Notes under the pieces: generated by a model
What the model was told of the DNA's origin: nothing
Databases searched by the model: none
The model's input: only the letters and a program-made list of their open reading frames with translations
Origin: [Ruminococcus] lactaris ATCC 29176
Lineage (GTDB): Bacteria > Bacillota > Clostridia > Lachnospirales > Lachnospiraceae
NCBI RefSeq assembly: GCF_025152405.1
Contig: NZ_CP102292.1
Coordinates: 2,294,001 to 2,358,000, forward strand
Direction: 5' to 3'
DNA: 64,000 nt
Part shown: in pieces, positions 15,654 to 25,546 of the stretch
How positions within the stretch are numbered: the first letter of the stretch is position 1
Layout of the letters: each line of letters starts with the position of its first letter
Position numbers and translations under genes: made by a program

Positions 15654-17090
15654 TTAATATGCTTTGCCCCAGTATACCATGTGCTTTGCAGGCTTGCCAC
15701 AGCAGATACATACATCGGAAAGCTGTTCTTCTTCCTCCGGGATACATCTGGAAGTTGCTCCGCCTGTCTGTGCTTTGATCTCTTCTTCACACGCTTCATC
15801 ACCGCACCACATTGCCTTGATAAATCCAAGATTTTCATTGAATTTCTCGTTCATCTCGTCCATGGTAGTCGCTGTATTGATATGTGCCTCAAGGAATGTC
15901 TTTGCTTTCTCGAACATGTCCTTCTGCATCGTCTCAAGAACCTCTGCCAGCTTTGTTGTAATCTCATCGAGAGAAACTACGATCTTTTCTCTTGTATCAC
16001 GACGAACGATAACCGCCTGATTATTCTCAATATCCTTCGGTCCGATCTCAATACGTGTCGGGATTCCGAGAATCTCCTGTCCGCTGAACTTCCATCCCGG
16101 TGCTTTGTCTGAATCATCGATCTTCGCTTTGTATCCTGCTGCCTTCAATGTATCAAGAAGTTCATTTGCCTTATCAAGTACGCCTTCCTTATGCTGGGCG
16201 ATCGGGATCACCATCGTCTGAACCGGTGCAACTCTCGGTGGAATCACAAGACCGCTGTCATCTCCGTGTACCATGATCAATGCTCCGATTACTCTTGTGG
16301 ACATTCCCCAGGATGTCTCGTAAACTTCATGCAGTTCATTATTTTTATCTGAATACTGGATACCGAATGCGTTCGGGAATGCACTTCCGAAGAAATGGCT
16401 GGTTCCTGACTGAAGAGCTTTTCCGTCATGCATCAGTGCTTCGATCGTGTAAGTATCCTGAGCTCCCGCAAATTTTTCACTCTCTGTCTTGCGTCCTGAT
16501 ACTACCGGGATTGCAAGTACATCCTGTACGAAGTCTCTGTAGACTCTCCACATCTGCTTTGTACGCTCTTCTGCCTCCTCATATGTGGCATGGATCGTAT
16601 GTCCTTCCTGCCATAAAAATTCTCTGGAACGCAGGAACGGTCTTGTTGTCTTCTCCCAACGCAGAACAGAACACCACTGATTCCATACTTTTGGCAGATC
16701 ACGGTAAGACTGTACCGTCTTGCTCCACACATCGCAGAACAGTGTCTCAGATGTCGGGCGGATACAGAATCTTTCCTGTAACGGTTCTGTTCCTCCATGA
16801 GTCACCCATGCAACTTCCGGTGCAAATCCTTCAATATGATCCTTTTCTTTCTGAAGAAGACTTTCCGGGATCATAACCGGAAGATATACATTTTCTACAC
16901 CTGTCTCTTTAAAACGTGCATCCAGTTCCTTCTGGATATTCTCCCATAATGCATACCCATTCGGGAGATAATTCATGCAACCTTTTACGCCTGAATAATC
17001 ACATAATTTTGCCTCACGCACTACATCTGTATACCACTGTGCGAAATCTTCTTCCCTGGCAGTGATATTCTGTACTAATTTCTTTGCCAT
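15654..17090 (-). CDS. proS: Prolyl-tRNA synthetase, eukaryote/archaea-type (ProS type 3)
   Basis: 478 residues. Class II synthetase that charges tRNA-Pro. Motif 2 region [21 protein letters not shown] and RPTSET are visible, then the anticodon-binding domain and a C-terminal zinc-binding part with C residues ([17 protein letters not shown]) ending in KAY, all typical of the short ProS type 3. The INS editing domain of bacterial-type ProRS is absent. ATG follows a good ribosome binding site. Expression is controlled by an upstream T-box (17136-17370). Confidence 0.96.
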   Translation of the reverse strand: MAKKLVQNITAREEDFAQWYTDVVREAKLCDYSGVKGCMNYLPNGYALWENIQKELDARFKETGVENVYLPVMIPESLLQKEKDHIEGFAPEVAWVTHGGTEPLQERFCIRPTSETLFCDVWSKTVQSYRDLPKVWNQWCSVLRWEKTTRPFLRSREFLWQEGHTIHATYEEAEERTKQMWRVYRDFVQDVLAIPVVSGRKTESEKFAGAQDTYTIEALMHDGKALQSGTSHFFGSAFPNAFGIQYSDKNNELHEVYETSWGMSTRVIGALIMVHGDDSGLVIPPRVAPVQTMVIPIAQHKEGVLDKANELLDTLKAAGYKAKIDDSDKAPGWKFSGQEILGIPTRIEIGPKDIENNQAVIVRRDTREKIVVSLDEITTKLAEVLETMQKDMFEKAKTFLEAHINTATTMDEMNEKFNENLGFIKAMWCGDEACEEEIKAQTGGATSRCIPEEEEQLSDVCICCGKPAKHMVYWGKAY

Positions 17091-17135
17091 CGTACTTCTC
17101 CTTCTCTGTCCTTTTTACTCATTACTCACGTAAAC

Positions 17136-17370
17136 GAAAAACGCCGGGACACGCAGCCCCACGATAGGGACCGAATGTCTCGGCGGTACCACCCTAATTA
17201 ATAATGTATCTGTCATACATCATCCACTCACTTCGCCTTTAACGCAGGCTCTACGCTGTATTTTCATACAGCAGCTCCCGGGCCGGTTCTATAGATTCCT
17301 GCGGAGACTCACACCAACCGTCTCCTCTCTGAAGCACTCATTCTATCTACTAATCCCGTTCTTCGCTTTC
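17136..17370 (-). promoter_or_regulatory. T-box riboswitch upstream of proS
   Basis: On the minus strand the conserved T-box core GGGTGGTACC lies at 17194-17185. It is followed by the terminator stem (GCCGAGACA...TGTCCCGGC, 17184-17142) and five T (17141-17137). Upstream lies a long Stem I region with an AGTAGA/GAGAGGAGAC-type 5' part. The specifier is probably CCG or CCC in GAACCGGCCC (~17290-17280), fitting proline. Uncharged tRNA-Pro would favour the antiterminator and turn proS on. Confidence 0.88.
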
Positions 17371-17486
17371 TGTCATTGATGATTCTAACTGATAAATCCG
17401 AACGTGTCAAGAATCTTATCTTTTCCATCATGAAATTGCTGATCCTGCCAACTGCGGATCCGAAGCGTGTCTCCAATGTTCCGTCA

Positions 17487-18620
17487 TCAACTGTGGATCT
17501 CAAGCAGCTTTGTCTTCAGATCCTGCTCCATCACTTTCAGTTCAGCCTCTGCTGCCTGACGTTTCTCTCTTCCCTCTTTCTGGATTGCCATCACTTCATC
17601 CAAAGTAGAGATCAGAGTTTCATTTGTTGCCTTCAGTGTCTCAATATCAACAATACCACGTTCTGATTCTTTCGCCGTTTCTGTGGTTGCTATTTTCAGT
17701 TTCTCTGCGTTCTTCCTGAGCAGTTCGTTCGTCATATCCGTCACCTGACGCTGTGCTGCGGCTGCCTGCGTGGAATGTTCCACTCCAAGAGCAAGCACCA
17801 TCTGACTCTTCCAGAGCGGAATCGTATTTACAATCGTAGACTGAATCTTTTCAACCATCAGTGTATCATTATTCTGAACAAGACGGATCTGCGGTGCTGT
17901 CTGAATCGAGATCATACGGGTCAGCTCAAGGTCATGCAGTTTCTTTTCAAAGCGATTGCACATTGCGTCAAAATCTTTTGCAGCCTGGGCATCTTCGGGC
18001 AGTCCGGTCTGCTCTGCCTTCGCCATCAGTTCTGCCAGTTGGGTACTTCTCGCCTCTTCCAGTTTCTTCTTTCCGGCCAGGATATACATGGATAATTCTT
18101 TAAAATAGGTCAGATTCAGTTCATACATCTTATCCAGCAGAGCAACATCCTTCAGCATCTGCACCTGATGGGATTCAAGTACTTTCACGATCTCGTTGAC
18201 ATTCGTCTCTGCCTTGGCATATTTCACCTTCATGGATTCGATCTTGTTGGAAGCTTTTTTAAAGATTCCAAAGAACCCTTTTTCTTCCTCTTCATCAAAG
18301 GATTTCAGTTCTTTTACAACACCGGATAAAAGTTCTCCCACCTCACCGAGATCTTTTGATTTTACATTTTCCAGTGCTGACTCTGAGAAATCTGCCATCT
18401 TCTTCTGCGTACCAGCTCCATATTGAAGTACCAGACCCGAATTGGTCAGATCGATCTGCTTTGCAAATTCATCCACCATCTTCCGTTCTTCTTCGGTCAG
18501 GATCGTCTCATCCATCGGCGGTTCCTCTGTCTTTACAACAGCCTGCTTTTCCGCTTCCGGCTGGAACGGCTCCAGCGTCAGAGTTGGAACTGTGCTCACA
18601 TCCTTAAACTCATCACTCAT
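17487..18620 (-). CDS. TelA/toxic-anion-resistance family protein
   Basis: 377 residues from ATG 18620, chosen for GGAGG 8 bases upstream (an in-frame ATG lies 15 bases earlier, over that site). It is largely helical: a Pro/Glu-rich N-terminus, the conserved GFFGIFKKA, long coiled coils, the QTAPQIRLVQNND motif and IPLWKSQMVLALG, all typical of the TelA family (PF05816). These proteins were named for tellurite resistance, but their true role is likely a cell-envelope or phage/antibiotic stress response. It lies 22 bases after xpaC, forming the conserved XpaC-TelA pair. Confidence 0.9.
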   Translation of the reverse strand: MSDEFKDVSTVPTLTLEPFQPEAEKQAVVKTEEPPMDETILTEEERKMVDEFAKQIDLTNSGLVLQYGAGTQKKMADFSESALENVKSKDLGEVGELLSGVVKELKSFDEEEEKGFFGIFKKASNKIESMKVKYAKAETNVNEIVKVLESHQVQMLKDVALLDKMYELNLTYFKELSMYILAGKKKLEEARSTQLAELMAKAEQTGLPEDAQAAKDFDAMCNRFEKKLHDLELTRMISIQTAPQIRLVQNNDTLMVEKIQSTIVNTIPLWKSQMVLALGVEHSTQAAAAQRQVTDMTNELLRKNAEKLKIATTETAKESERGIVDIETLKATNETLISTLDEVMAIQKEGREKRQAAEAELKVMEQDLKTKLLEIHS

Positions 18621-18642
18621 CTTTTCGTCCTCCATCTGCTCT

Positions 18643-19908
18643 TTATTTTTTCAGACCATCCTCTGTCAGTCCTTCTTGTGCCAACATGGTATGCAGTACG
18701 GAAATATCCGTAGATACATCCCATGCAGTTTCCTGAAATAAATCATCCAGTAATTTTTCAAATGCCCTGTTCAGAGTATCCAGCGTCTTCTCAATCTCCT
18801 TTTTAGAAGAAATGATATTTTCCCCCTGCACCGGCTGTGCATCCAGATCCTGATATGCCTGGAGTAATTTGATCGTAGTCGGAAGATAATACTCCATCAG
18901 CTTTCTGATATCTCCCACTGATGCCGGATTCTGCTCTACACGGTCAAAAATCTTATCCACCAGCATTTCCATATGAGAAATCTTTGCTGAAATCTCTTCA
19001 CCGGGGATCGCTTTATTTGCCTCCCGGATCTGCTTTACAAATTCGTCTCCTGTCTGGATTACTTTTTTTATTTCCGGCGTCAGGCTGTCATATTCCTGCC
19101 TCATTCTTTCTTCGGCCGCTTCTTTTTCTGCCTGCTGCCTGTGAATATTTTCCATCGTGCTGCGGTACTGATTCCATGCATCCTCACTGACGATGAGACA
19201 CTTCTCATTTTCATCCAGATGCCCTTGCCTGAACCATCCTTTGCCAATCATTTTTTTCACATCTTTGAGGATCTTTTTCAAATCCCGTCCGGTTCTTGTT
19301 GCCAGTTCTCCCAGATCACAGAACTCCCGTTCACCGATCACTTTCACATAACTTCTGAAACGGCTCACCAGGCTTACCATCCCGATTCCCTTCCCGAACA
19401 TTCCTGCAAAGATCAGAAAGAAAAATACGCAGATCAGCGTACCGGCAATCGTTGCTGCCTCGGCAGTGGTAACCGCCAGCATTACGAGCATGATGATCGT
19501 TGCTGCAAGTGTCACGGTTCCAAAGACTCCACCTGTCACCGCAAGGAAGACGCCTCCGATCTTTTCTGATGTTCCTTTCAGATAACGCACCTGACTTTGT
19601 GCCGGATACTGTGGTCTGACATTCTGCTGTCCGCCTCTGTTCCATGGGGCATCTGCCCTGTTCCTGCTGCCTGCCATTCCGGGATCTGGATTCCGGCCGC
19701 TATTCATTTTTGGATCTGGATTCCGGCCACCATTGGCTTTTGGATCACGATACCAGCCCCCATTTTTCATTCCCCGTGAGATTGCATCTGCCGCTCTGCT
19801 CACAGAGTCATTTACCGTCTGATTCAGCCGGCTGAAATCGCCGCGTTCCACTGCATCCTGAACTGATTGCTTTATTTCGTCCCCAAATTGTTCCCATTTA
19901 TAATCCAT
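18643..19908 (-). CDS. xpaC: XpaC-family membrane protein
   Basis: 421 residues from ATG 19908 (MDYKWEQFGDEIKQSV). AAGGAGG lies about 12 bases upstream. A cytosolic N-terminus with a low-complexity Asn-Pro-Asp-Pro-Arg repeat (three GRNPDP-like units) is followed by two membrane segments (~130-155, ~165-190), then a long helical cytosolic region. XpaC was named for hydrolysis of an indolyl phosphate dye; its biochemical role is not settled. Paired with telA downstream, as in many Firmicutes. Confidence 0.85.
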   Translation of the reverse strand: MDYKWEQFGDEIKQSVQDAVERGDFSRLNQTVNDSVSRAADAISRGMKNGGWYRDPKANGGRNPDPKMNSGRNPDPGMAGSRNRADAPWNRGGQQNVRPQYPAQSQVRYLKGTSEKIGGVFLAVTGGVFGTVTLAATIIMLVMLAVTTAEAATIAGTLICVFFFLIFAGMFGKGIGMVSLVSRFRSYVKVIGEREFCDLGELATRTGRDLKKILKDVKKMIGKGWFRQGHLDENEKCLIVSEDAWNQYRSTMENIHRQQAEKEAAEERMRQEYDSLTPEIKKVIQTGDEFVKQIREANKAIPGEEISAKISHMEMLVDKIFDRVEQNPASVGDIRKLMEYYLPTTIKLLQAYQDLDAQPVQGENIISSKKEIEKTLDTLNRAFEKLLDDLFQETAWDVSTDISVLHTMLAQEGLTEDGLKK

Positions 19909-20020
19909 AATAGGGTATTTCCTCCTTAAAGGCTTGACCTGTTCTTTCATTTATATCATAATTCAGTTTAGACGCTGCCACGAAAATTGTCAAGAAACAA
20001 CAAAGAAAGGACGTATTTCT

Positions 20021-20713
20021 ATGTCATTATCTAAAATTCCCCGGATTCTTTTTGAAGATCAGGAAATTCTGGTCTGCCATAAGCCTTCCGGTGTTCCTGC
20101 ACAGACGAACCGAATCGGAACGCCTGACCTGGTCAGTATTTTAAAAAATCATCTCAGGAAAGAATCCCGTTCACCTTATCTCGCCCTGATTCACCGGCTG
20201 GATCAGCCTGTAGAGGGACTGATGGTTTTTGCCAAGACTCCCCGGTCCGCCAAAGAGCTTTCCCGACAGTTGACAACTTCCGGTTTCGGCAAATATTACC
20301 TTGCAGTGGCAGAGGGAGTTCCTTCTGAAGCAGAAGCGGATCTGACCGATTATCTTGTAAAAGATGCACGCTCAAATACCTCTCACATCTGCTCCAAAGA
20401 TACACCGCAGGCAAAGATTGCAAAACTTCATTATAAGGTACTTGCAGCCGGAACGACTGCTGACGGCAGTTCCTGTTCCTTGCTTAAAATTCATCTGGAT
20501 ACCGGCAGGCATCATCAGATCCGTGTTCAAATGGCACATATGGGACATCCGTTGATCGGTGACCGGAAATATAACCTGACAGGAACTTCCTCCCCGAAGC
20601 TGCTCCTCTGTGCATTCCGGCTCAGTTTCCGCCATCCTGTAACAGGTAAAAAAATGGAATTTACACTGCCGGTTCCGGAAGAATATCCGCTGTCTGCGGG
20701 GAAAGTCCTTTAA
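20021..20713 (+). CDS. RluA-family pseudouridine synthase
   Basis: 230 residues from ATG 20021, preceded by AAAGGA. It has the catalytic motif HRLDQPVEG (Asp nucleophile), the second motif LDTGRHHQIRVQMAHMGHPLIGD and the KPSGV motif near the N-terminus. It isomerises uridine to pseudouridine in rRNA or tRNA; the S4 domain found in RluD is absent, so it resembles the short RluA-type enzymes. The exact target base is unknown. Divergent from xpaC and followed by a bidirectional terminator. Confidence 0.88.
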   Translation: MSLSKIPRILFEDQEILVCHKPSGVPAQTNRIGTPDLVSILKNHLRKESRSPYLALIHRLDQPVEGLMVFAKTPRSAKELSRQLTTSGFGKYYLAVAEGVPSEAEADLTDYLVKDARSNTSHICSKDTPQAKIAKLHYKVLAAGTTADGSSCSLLKIHLDTGRHHQIRVQMAHMGHPLIGDRKYNLTGTSSPKLLLCAFRLSFRHPVTGKKMEFTLPVPEEYPLSAGKVL

Positions 20714-20773
20714 AATCAGTACCATATTTTCAGCCCAAATAGTCCGTATTAAACTTCTATTAACATAAAGATA

Positions 20774-20811
20774 AAAGCCGGAGAACCTGACTGCTTCTGT
20801 TCTCCGGCTTT
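20774..20811. terminator. Bidirectional terminator between the pseudouridine synthase gene and spoVG
   Basis: AAAGCCGGAGAAC (20774-20786) pairs exactly with GTTCTCCGGCTTT (20799-20811). Confidence 0.85.
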
Positions 20812-20864
20812 CACTTCATTTACACACCACATTTATTTCCGTTCTTCTGATCAACCGTTATGCA

Positions 20865-21152
20865 TTATGCCTCTTGTACTTCCTCTTCAGGTTCCTTTTC
20901 CAGAGCTTCTTCATATCTTCCGAGGATCGTTGACTGGATTTTTTCCCTTGTTCCCGAATTGATCGGGTGTGCAATATCCCGGTACTCTCCATCCATTGCC
21001 TTCTTACTCGGCATCGCAATGAACAAGCCCTTTTCACCTTCGATGACCTTGATATCATGAACTACAAATTCATCATCGATCGTAATAGAAACTACAGCTT
21101 TCAGTTTCCCCTCTTTTGCTACTCTCCGCACACGTACATCTGTAATCTGCAT
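20865..21152 (-). CDS. spoVG: Regulator SpoVG
   Basis: 95 residues, complete ([11 protein letters not shown] start, IAMPSKK core, [15 protein letters not shown]). SpoVG is a small site-specific DNA/RNA-binding protein that tunes septation, sporulation and envelope genes. The acidic tail ([15 protein letters not shown]) is normal. It ends near the terminator at 20774-20811 and follows the glgC-glgD unit in the same direction. Confidence 0.95.
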   Translation of the reverse strand: MQITDVRVRRVAKEGKLKAVVSITIDDEFVVHDIKVIEGEKGLFIAMPSKKAMDGEYRDIAHPINSGTREKIQSTILGRYEEALEKEPEEEVQEA

Positions 21153-21188
21153 AGTTACGTTCTCCTTTTCTCATAAGCATTTTCTGAA

Positions 21189-22307
21189 CTATAATGCATA
21201 TCTCTCATTCTTTTCTACGACAACTTTGACCCCGTTTTCTCCGACGTGCCTTGTATTTGCACGGATCGTATCCCTGCTTTCCACGATGCAGTTCTCAATA
21301 TAGGTATTATCCCCAAGATACACATCATTGAGAATGATCGAATTTTTGATCACACAGTTATTTCCCACAAATACTTTCTTAAATATCACGGAATTTTCCA
21401 CTGTGCCGTTGATGATACTTCCACTTCCGACCAGGCTGTTCTTTACCACAGCACCCGGATTATATTTTGCCGGCGGCTGATCGCTCACTTTTGAATAAAC
21501 TGCCGGTAATTCCTTGAAGAAATACTTTCTTACCTCTGGCTTCAGGAAGTCCATATTCGTCTTATAATAAGCATCTACTGTTGAGATATTACTCCAGTAA
21601 GTTCCCATTTTATAACCATAAATCTTCTTTACATTCCTGTAACGAATCAGGATATCTGTTACAAAATCATGCCGTTCCTCTTCTGCACACTGCTCTACCA
21701 GATCGATCAGCAGTCTTCTGCGAATCACATAAATCCCGGTTGAAACAGTCTGTGATCTTGCAACTACCGGTTTTTCCTCAAATTCTTCGATCCTGCAGGA
21801 CTCATTCATCTTTACGGTTCCGAACCGGGTCGCATCCTCATCCGGTGCAAGTTCTTTGCAGACCACTGTAATATCCGCTTTCTTTGCAATATGATATTCC
21901 AGGACTTTATTATAATCCATCTTATAGACTGCATCCCCTGAAGTGATGATCACGTATGGCTCATGGCATTTCCTGAGGAAATCAAGATTCTGATAAATCG
22001 CGTCTGCCGTTCCGCGGTACCAGTATCCATTATCGTCCGTGATCGTTGGCGTAAATACATACAGGCCTCCCTGCTTTCTGCCAAAATCCCACCACTTGGA
22101 AGAATTGAGATGTTCATTCAGGGATCTTGCATTATACTGAGTAAGCACTGCAACTTTCTGAATATGAGAATTTGTCATATTGCTCAGCGTAAAATCAATG
22201 GCACGATAACTGCCTGCAATCGGCATGGCGGCTGCCGCACGCTTGGAAGTCAGTTCCCGCATCTTCCTGCTATTCCCGCCTGCCAGAATAATTCCTACTG
22301 CTCTCAT
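21189..22307 (-). CDS. glgD: GlgD, regulatory-type glucose-1-phosphate adenylyltransferase subunit
   Basis: 372 residues. Nucleotidyltransferase start ([23 protein letters not shown]), then [14 protein letters not shown], and a C-terminal left-handed beta-helix ([16 protein letters not shown]). GlgD lacks some catalytic features of GlgC and usually works as its partner subunit in making ADP-glucose for glycogen. Its ATG overlaps the glgC stop by 4 bases (ATGA), so the two are translationally coupled. Confidence 0.93.
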   Translation of the reverse strand: MRAVGIILAGGNSRKMRELTSKRAAAAMPIAGSYRAIDFTLSNMTNSHIQKVAVLTQYNARSLNEHLNSSKWWDFGRKQGGLYVFTPTITDDNGYWYRGTADAIYQNLDFLRKCHEPYVIITSGDAVYKMDYNKVLEYHIAKKADITVVCKELAPDEDATRFGTVKMNESCRIEEFEEKPVVARSQTVSTGIYVIRRRLLIDLVEQCAEEERHDFVTDILIRYRNVKKIYGYKMGTYWSNISTVDAYYKTNMDFLKPEVRKYFFKELPAVYSKVSDQPPAKYNPGAVVKNSLVGSGSIINGTVENSVIFKKVFVGNNCVIKNSIILNDVYLGDNTYIENCIVESRDTIRANTRHVGENGVKVVVEKNERYAL

Positions 22308-23578
22308 ACTCTTTCACCTGCCTTTATCAATGTCTCTCCGCTCTCAAGTACTCCGCCAACATAATCCTCCGCTGATGTAACACCGCTGATGGCTGTATTT
22401 TTTCCGATCTGCACACCGGATGGTATCACGGATTTCTCACCGATCGTTGCCAGTCCGCCACTGTAAATATTCGGCTTCAGTTTATTCGGTGCTTCACTGC
22501 CGATTCCAATGGAAACTTCGTCTCCGATCACCGTATCCTCTGCTATGATTGCTTTATCGATCACGCAGTTTTCACCGATCGTAACACCCTGCATGATGAT
22601 CGAATCCCGGATCACCGTTCCCTTTCCAATAGTCACACTTCCTCCGACCACACAACTGTGTATTTCACCATAGATTTCAGAACCATTACCAATCAGACAC
22701 TTGTCCACTACCCCCTGTTCTGAAATATACTGTGGCGGCAGGTTCGCACTGTTCGTATAGATTTTCCAGTATTCTTCATAAAGATTAAACTCCGGAATGA
22801 TATCGATCAGTTCCATATTTGCTTCCCAGTAAGAACTTAAGGTTCCCACATCTTTCCAATAGCCGTTATACTCATATGCAAAAAGCCTGTCCCCCTTGCT
22901 GTGGCAATACGGAATCACGTGCTTTCCGAAATCGCAGTTTGGCTGATCCTTCAGCTTGATCAGTGCATCCCGTAAAACCGGCCAACTGAATATGTAGATT
23001 CCCATGGATGCAAGATTACTGCTGGGCTTCTCCGGCTTTTCCTCAAACTCTTTGATCCGGTTCTCTTTATCCGTCACCACGATTCCGAAACGGCTTGCCT
23101 CTTCGATTGGTACCGGCATGGCTGCAATCGTTACATCTGCATGATTTGCCTTGTGGAAATCCAGCATCACTTCATAATCCATCTTATAAATATGGTCACC
23201 TGATAAGATCAGTACATAATCCGGATTATAAGTCTCCATATAGTTCAGATTCTGATAAATTGCATTCGCTGTTCCTGTATACCACTCACTGTTGGAACTC
23301 TTCTCATACGGTGGGAGAATGGATACTCCTCCTACATTCCGGTCCAGATCCCACGGGATTCCGATCCCGATATGCGTATTCAGACGCAGGGGCTGGTACT
23401 GGGTCAGTACTCCGACAGTGTCAATTCCCGAATTAATGCAGTTACTCAACGGGAAATCAATAATACGGTACTTTCCGCCAAAAGCTACAGCAGGTTTTGC
23501 GACCTTCGACGTAAGTACACCAAGCCGACTGCCCTGTCCTCCCGCAAGCAACATGGCAATCATTTCTTTCTTATACAT
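22304..23578 (-). CDS. glgC: Glucose-1-phosphate adenylyltransferase (ADP-glucose pyrophosphorylase)
   Basis: 424 residues. It converts glucose-1-phosphate and ATP to ADP-glucose, the first committed step of glycogen synthesis. Motifs: [49 protein letters not shown], and a hexapeptide-repeat beta-helix at the C-terminus. First gene of the glgC-glgD pair. A weak GAGGTGA precedes the ATG. Confidence 0.96.
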   Translation of the reverse strand: MYKKEMIAMLLAGGQGSRLGVLTSKVAKPAVAFGGKYRIIDFPLSNCINSGIDTVGVLTQYQPLRLNTHIGIGIPWDLDRNVGGVSILPPYEKSSNSEWYTGTANAIYQNLNYMETYNPDYVLILSGDHIYKMDYEVMLDFHKANHADVTIAAMPVPIEEASRFGIVVTDKENRIKEFEEKPEKPSSNLASMGIYIFSWPVLRDALIKLKDQPNCDFGKHVIPYCHSKGDRLFAYEYNGYWKDVGTLSSYWEANMELIDIIPEFNLYEEYWKIYTNSANLPPQYISEQGVVDKCLIGNGSEIYGEIHSCVVGGSVTIGKGTVIRDSIIMQGVTIGENCVIDKAIIAEDTVIGDEVSIGIGSEAPNKLKPNIYSGGLATIGEKSVIPSGVQIGKNTAISGVTSAEDYVGGVLESGETLIKAGERV

Positions 23579-23858
23579 TCTGTCACCTCATTTCTAGTAA
23601 GTTATACCTATTATAGCATAATTTCTTGCTACGCAAACATTTTTTACAATTTTTTTCTTTCTTTTTTTCTTTTTTTATCAATTTCCACCAAAAATATCTC
23701 CTTTAATTTTTTTGTATATATAGTATAATATAGAAGACAACGCTATTTTATGACTAAAAAAGGCATTTTTTTGCCTGAATCCGCAAAAGTACCATCTGTT
23801 CTGAGTGCTTTTGCAGAATTTTTTATACTACTAAGTTTATGAAAAGAAGGGAATATCT
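23579..23858. other. glgC-murC divergent region with a possible attenuator
   Basis: It is AT-rich with long T runs (23640-23720), a TATAAT for the plus strand at 23724-23729 (poor -35), and a terminator-like hairpin in the murC leader: GCAAAAG (23783-23789), CTTTTGC (23808-23814), then six T (23820-23825). This sits 20 bases before the murC ribosome binding site, and could act as an attenuator. Confidence 0.5.
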
Positions 23859-25235
23859 ATGTATAAGATCAATTTTCAAAAACCGATCCACATTCATTTT
23901 ATCGGCATTGGCGGTATCAGCATGAGCGGGCTGGCAGAGATTCTTCTTGAAGAAGGCTTCACTGTATCAGGATCCGATGCAAAAGAATCACCTCTGACGA
24001 AAAAGCTGGAATCTGAAGGTGCAGTGATTCATTATGGACAGTGTGCCGAAAATATTACAGATGATATTAATTGCGTCGTTTATACAGCAGCGATCAACAA
24101 GAGTAACCCGGAACTGATGGAAGCTGTCGGCAAGAAGATTCCGATGCTGACCCGTGCGGAGCTTTTAGGGCAGCTTATGAAAAATTATGATACTCCGATT
24201 GCCGTATCCGGTACTCACGGAAAGACCACAACTACTTCCATGATCTCCGAGGTACTTCTTGCAGCAGATATGGACCCGACCATTTCTGTAGGCGGCATCC
24301 TGAAGACGATCGGTGGAAATATCCGGGTAGGAAAGTCCGGGAATTTTATCACAGAAGCCTGCGAATATACGAACAGTTTCCTTCATTTTTATCCGAAGAT
24401 CAGTGTCATCCTTAATATTGAAGAGGATCATCTTGATTTCTTCAAGGATCTGGAGGATATCCGTCATTCGTTCCACCAGTTCAGTGCCTTACTTCCTTCT
24501 GATGGAACTCTGATCATCAACGGAGACATCAAGGATTACCAGGAGATCTATGAAGGACTGGACTGCAATGTTATCACTTACGGTTCTTCTGCAGAATTTG
24601 ATTACAGTGCAACTGAGATCCAGTATGATGAAAAAGGATTTGTTTCCTTTGAGTTATTAAAGCACAATACTTCCTGTGGACGCGTTCAGCTTTCCGTGAC
24701 CGGTGACCATAATGTATCCAATGCCCTGGCTGCCATTGCAACAGCAGAGCTGCTCGGTATTCCGATGGATACGATCAGAAAAGGACTTTTATCCTTCAGC
24801 GGAACAGACCGCAGATTTGAATACAAGGGAACTTTTAACGGTGTGACCGTTGTGGACGATTATGCACATCATCCGACGGAGATTGCTGCTACCCTCAAGG
24901 CTGCACAGCATTATCCACACAACGAAATATGGTGCGTATTCCAGCCGCATACTTACACTCGTACCAAGGCTTTCTTCCATGAATTTGCAGAAGCCCTCTC
25001 TCATACCGACCATCTGGTCCTCGCAGATATCTATGCTGCCCGTGAGACGGATACCCTTGGTATTTCCTCTTCCGACCTTGCCAAAGAAGCCGCAAAACTC
25101 GGAACGGACACACACTACTATCCAAGCTTTGCAGAGATCGAGGCATTTCTGAAAGAGAACTGCAAGTCCGGTGATCTGCTGATCACCATGGGTGCCGGAG
25201 ATGTAGTGAAGATTGGTGAAGACATCTTAAAATAA
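23859..25235 (+). CDS. murC: UDP-N-acetylmuramate--L-alanine ligase
   Basis: 458 residues. It adds L-alanine to UDP-MurNAc in peptidoglycan synthesis. Motifs: HFIGIGGISMSGLAEIL (Rossmann loop), ATP-binding GTHGKTTT (118-125), NIEEDHLDFF and DDYAHHPTEI. GAAAAGAAGGG ribosome binding site. Appears monocistronic, with a terminator after it. Confidence 0.97.
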   Translation: MYKINFQKPIHIHFIGIGGISMSGLAEILLEEGFTVSGSDAKESPLTKKLESEGAVIHYGQCAENITDDINCVVYTAAINKSNPELMEAVGKKIPMLTRAELLGQLMKNYDTPIAVSGTHGKTTTTSMISEVLLAADMDPTISVGGILKTIGGNIRVGKSGNFITEACEYTNSFLHFYPKISVILNIEEDHLDFFKDLEDIRHSFHQFSALLPSDGTLIINGDIKDYQEIYEGLDCNVITYGSSAEFDYSATEIQYDEKGFVSFELLKHNTSCGRVQLSVTGDHNVSNALAAIATAELLGIPMDTIRKGLLSFSGTDRRFEYKGTFNGVTVVDDYAHHPTEIAATLKAAQHYPHNEIWCVFQPHTYTRTKAFFHEFAEALSHTDHLVLADIYAARETDTLGISSSDLAKEAAKLGTDTHYYPSFAEIEAFLKENCKSGDLLITMGAGDVVKIGEDILK

Positions 25236-25255
25236 TCCCGCCCAGGCGGATATTC

Positions 25256-25302
25256 CCCGGCAGAGTACAGGATCTTCGGACTGTAGCTTCTGCCGGGTTT
25301 TG
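25256..25302 (+). terminator. Terminator after murC
   Basis: CCCGGCAGA (25256-25264) with TCTGCCGGG (25289-25297) plus an inner GTACAG/CTGTA pairing, followed by TTTTG. Confidence 0.8.
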
Positions 25303-25546
25303 CTTGTCCCACTGGCTTTCAACCGGAAATGTCCGCATTTTGCACCTGCCACACTGACTTTTGATCAGAGATATTCACATTTTCTACGAGTTTTCCCCCG
25401 GTTTTCCACATAGTTATCTACAAAAAAGGGGGATTTACCCACTTAAAAGTCCTTTTTAACAGTTTCGGAAAATGCTATAATAATCACACCTATAAGATGT
25501 CGGAGCAGTTTGACAAAAGAGATAAAATAGAAAGTGGGATAACGTC
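25303..25546. promoter_or_regulatory. Upstream region of the dnaD-dnaC-prs operon with DnaA-box-like sites
   Basis: TTTTCCACA (25402-25410) and TTATCTACA (25414-25422) each differ by one base from the DnaA box TTATCCACA and lie 3 bases apart. A TATAAT follows at 25476-25481. The operon encodes a DnaD-domain protein and the DnaC loader, so DnaA control would make sense; this is inference. Confidence 0.5.

Noticed and set aside
23636-23720. Long T-rich stretch upstream of glgC
   Set aside because: Looks like simple AT-rich promoter DNA, not a repeat array or origin.
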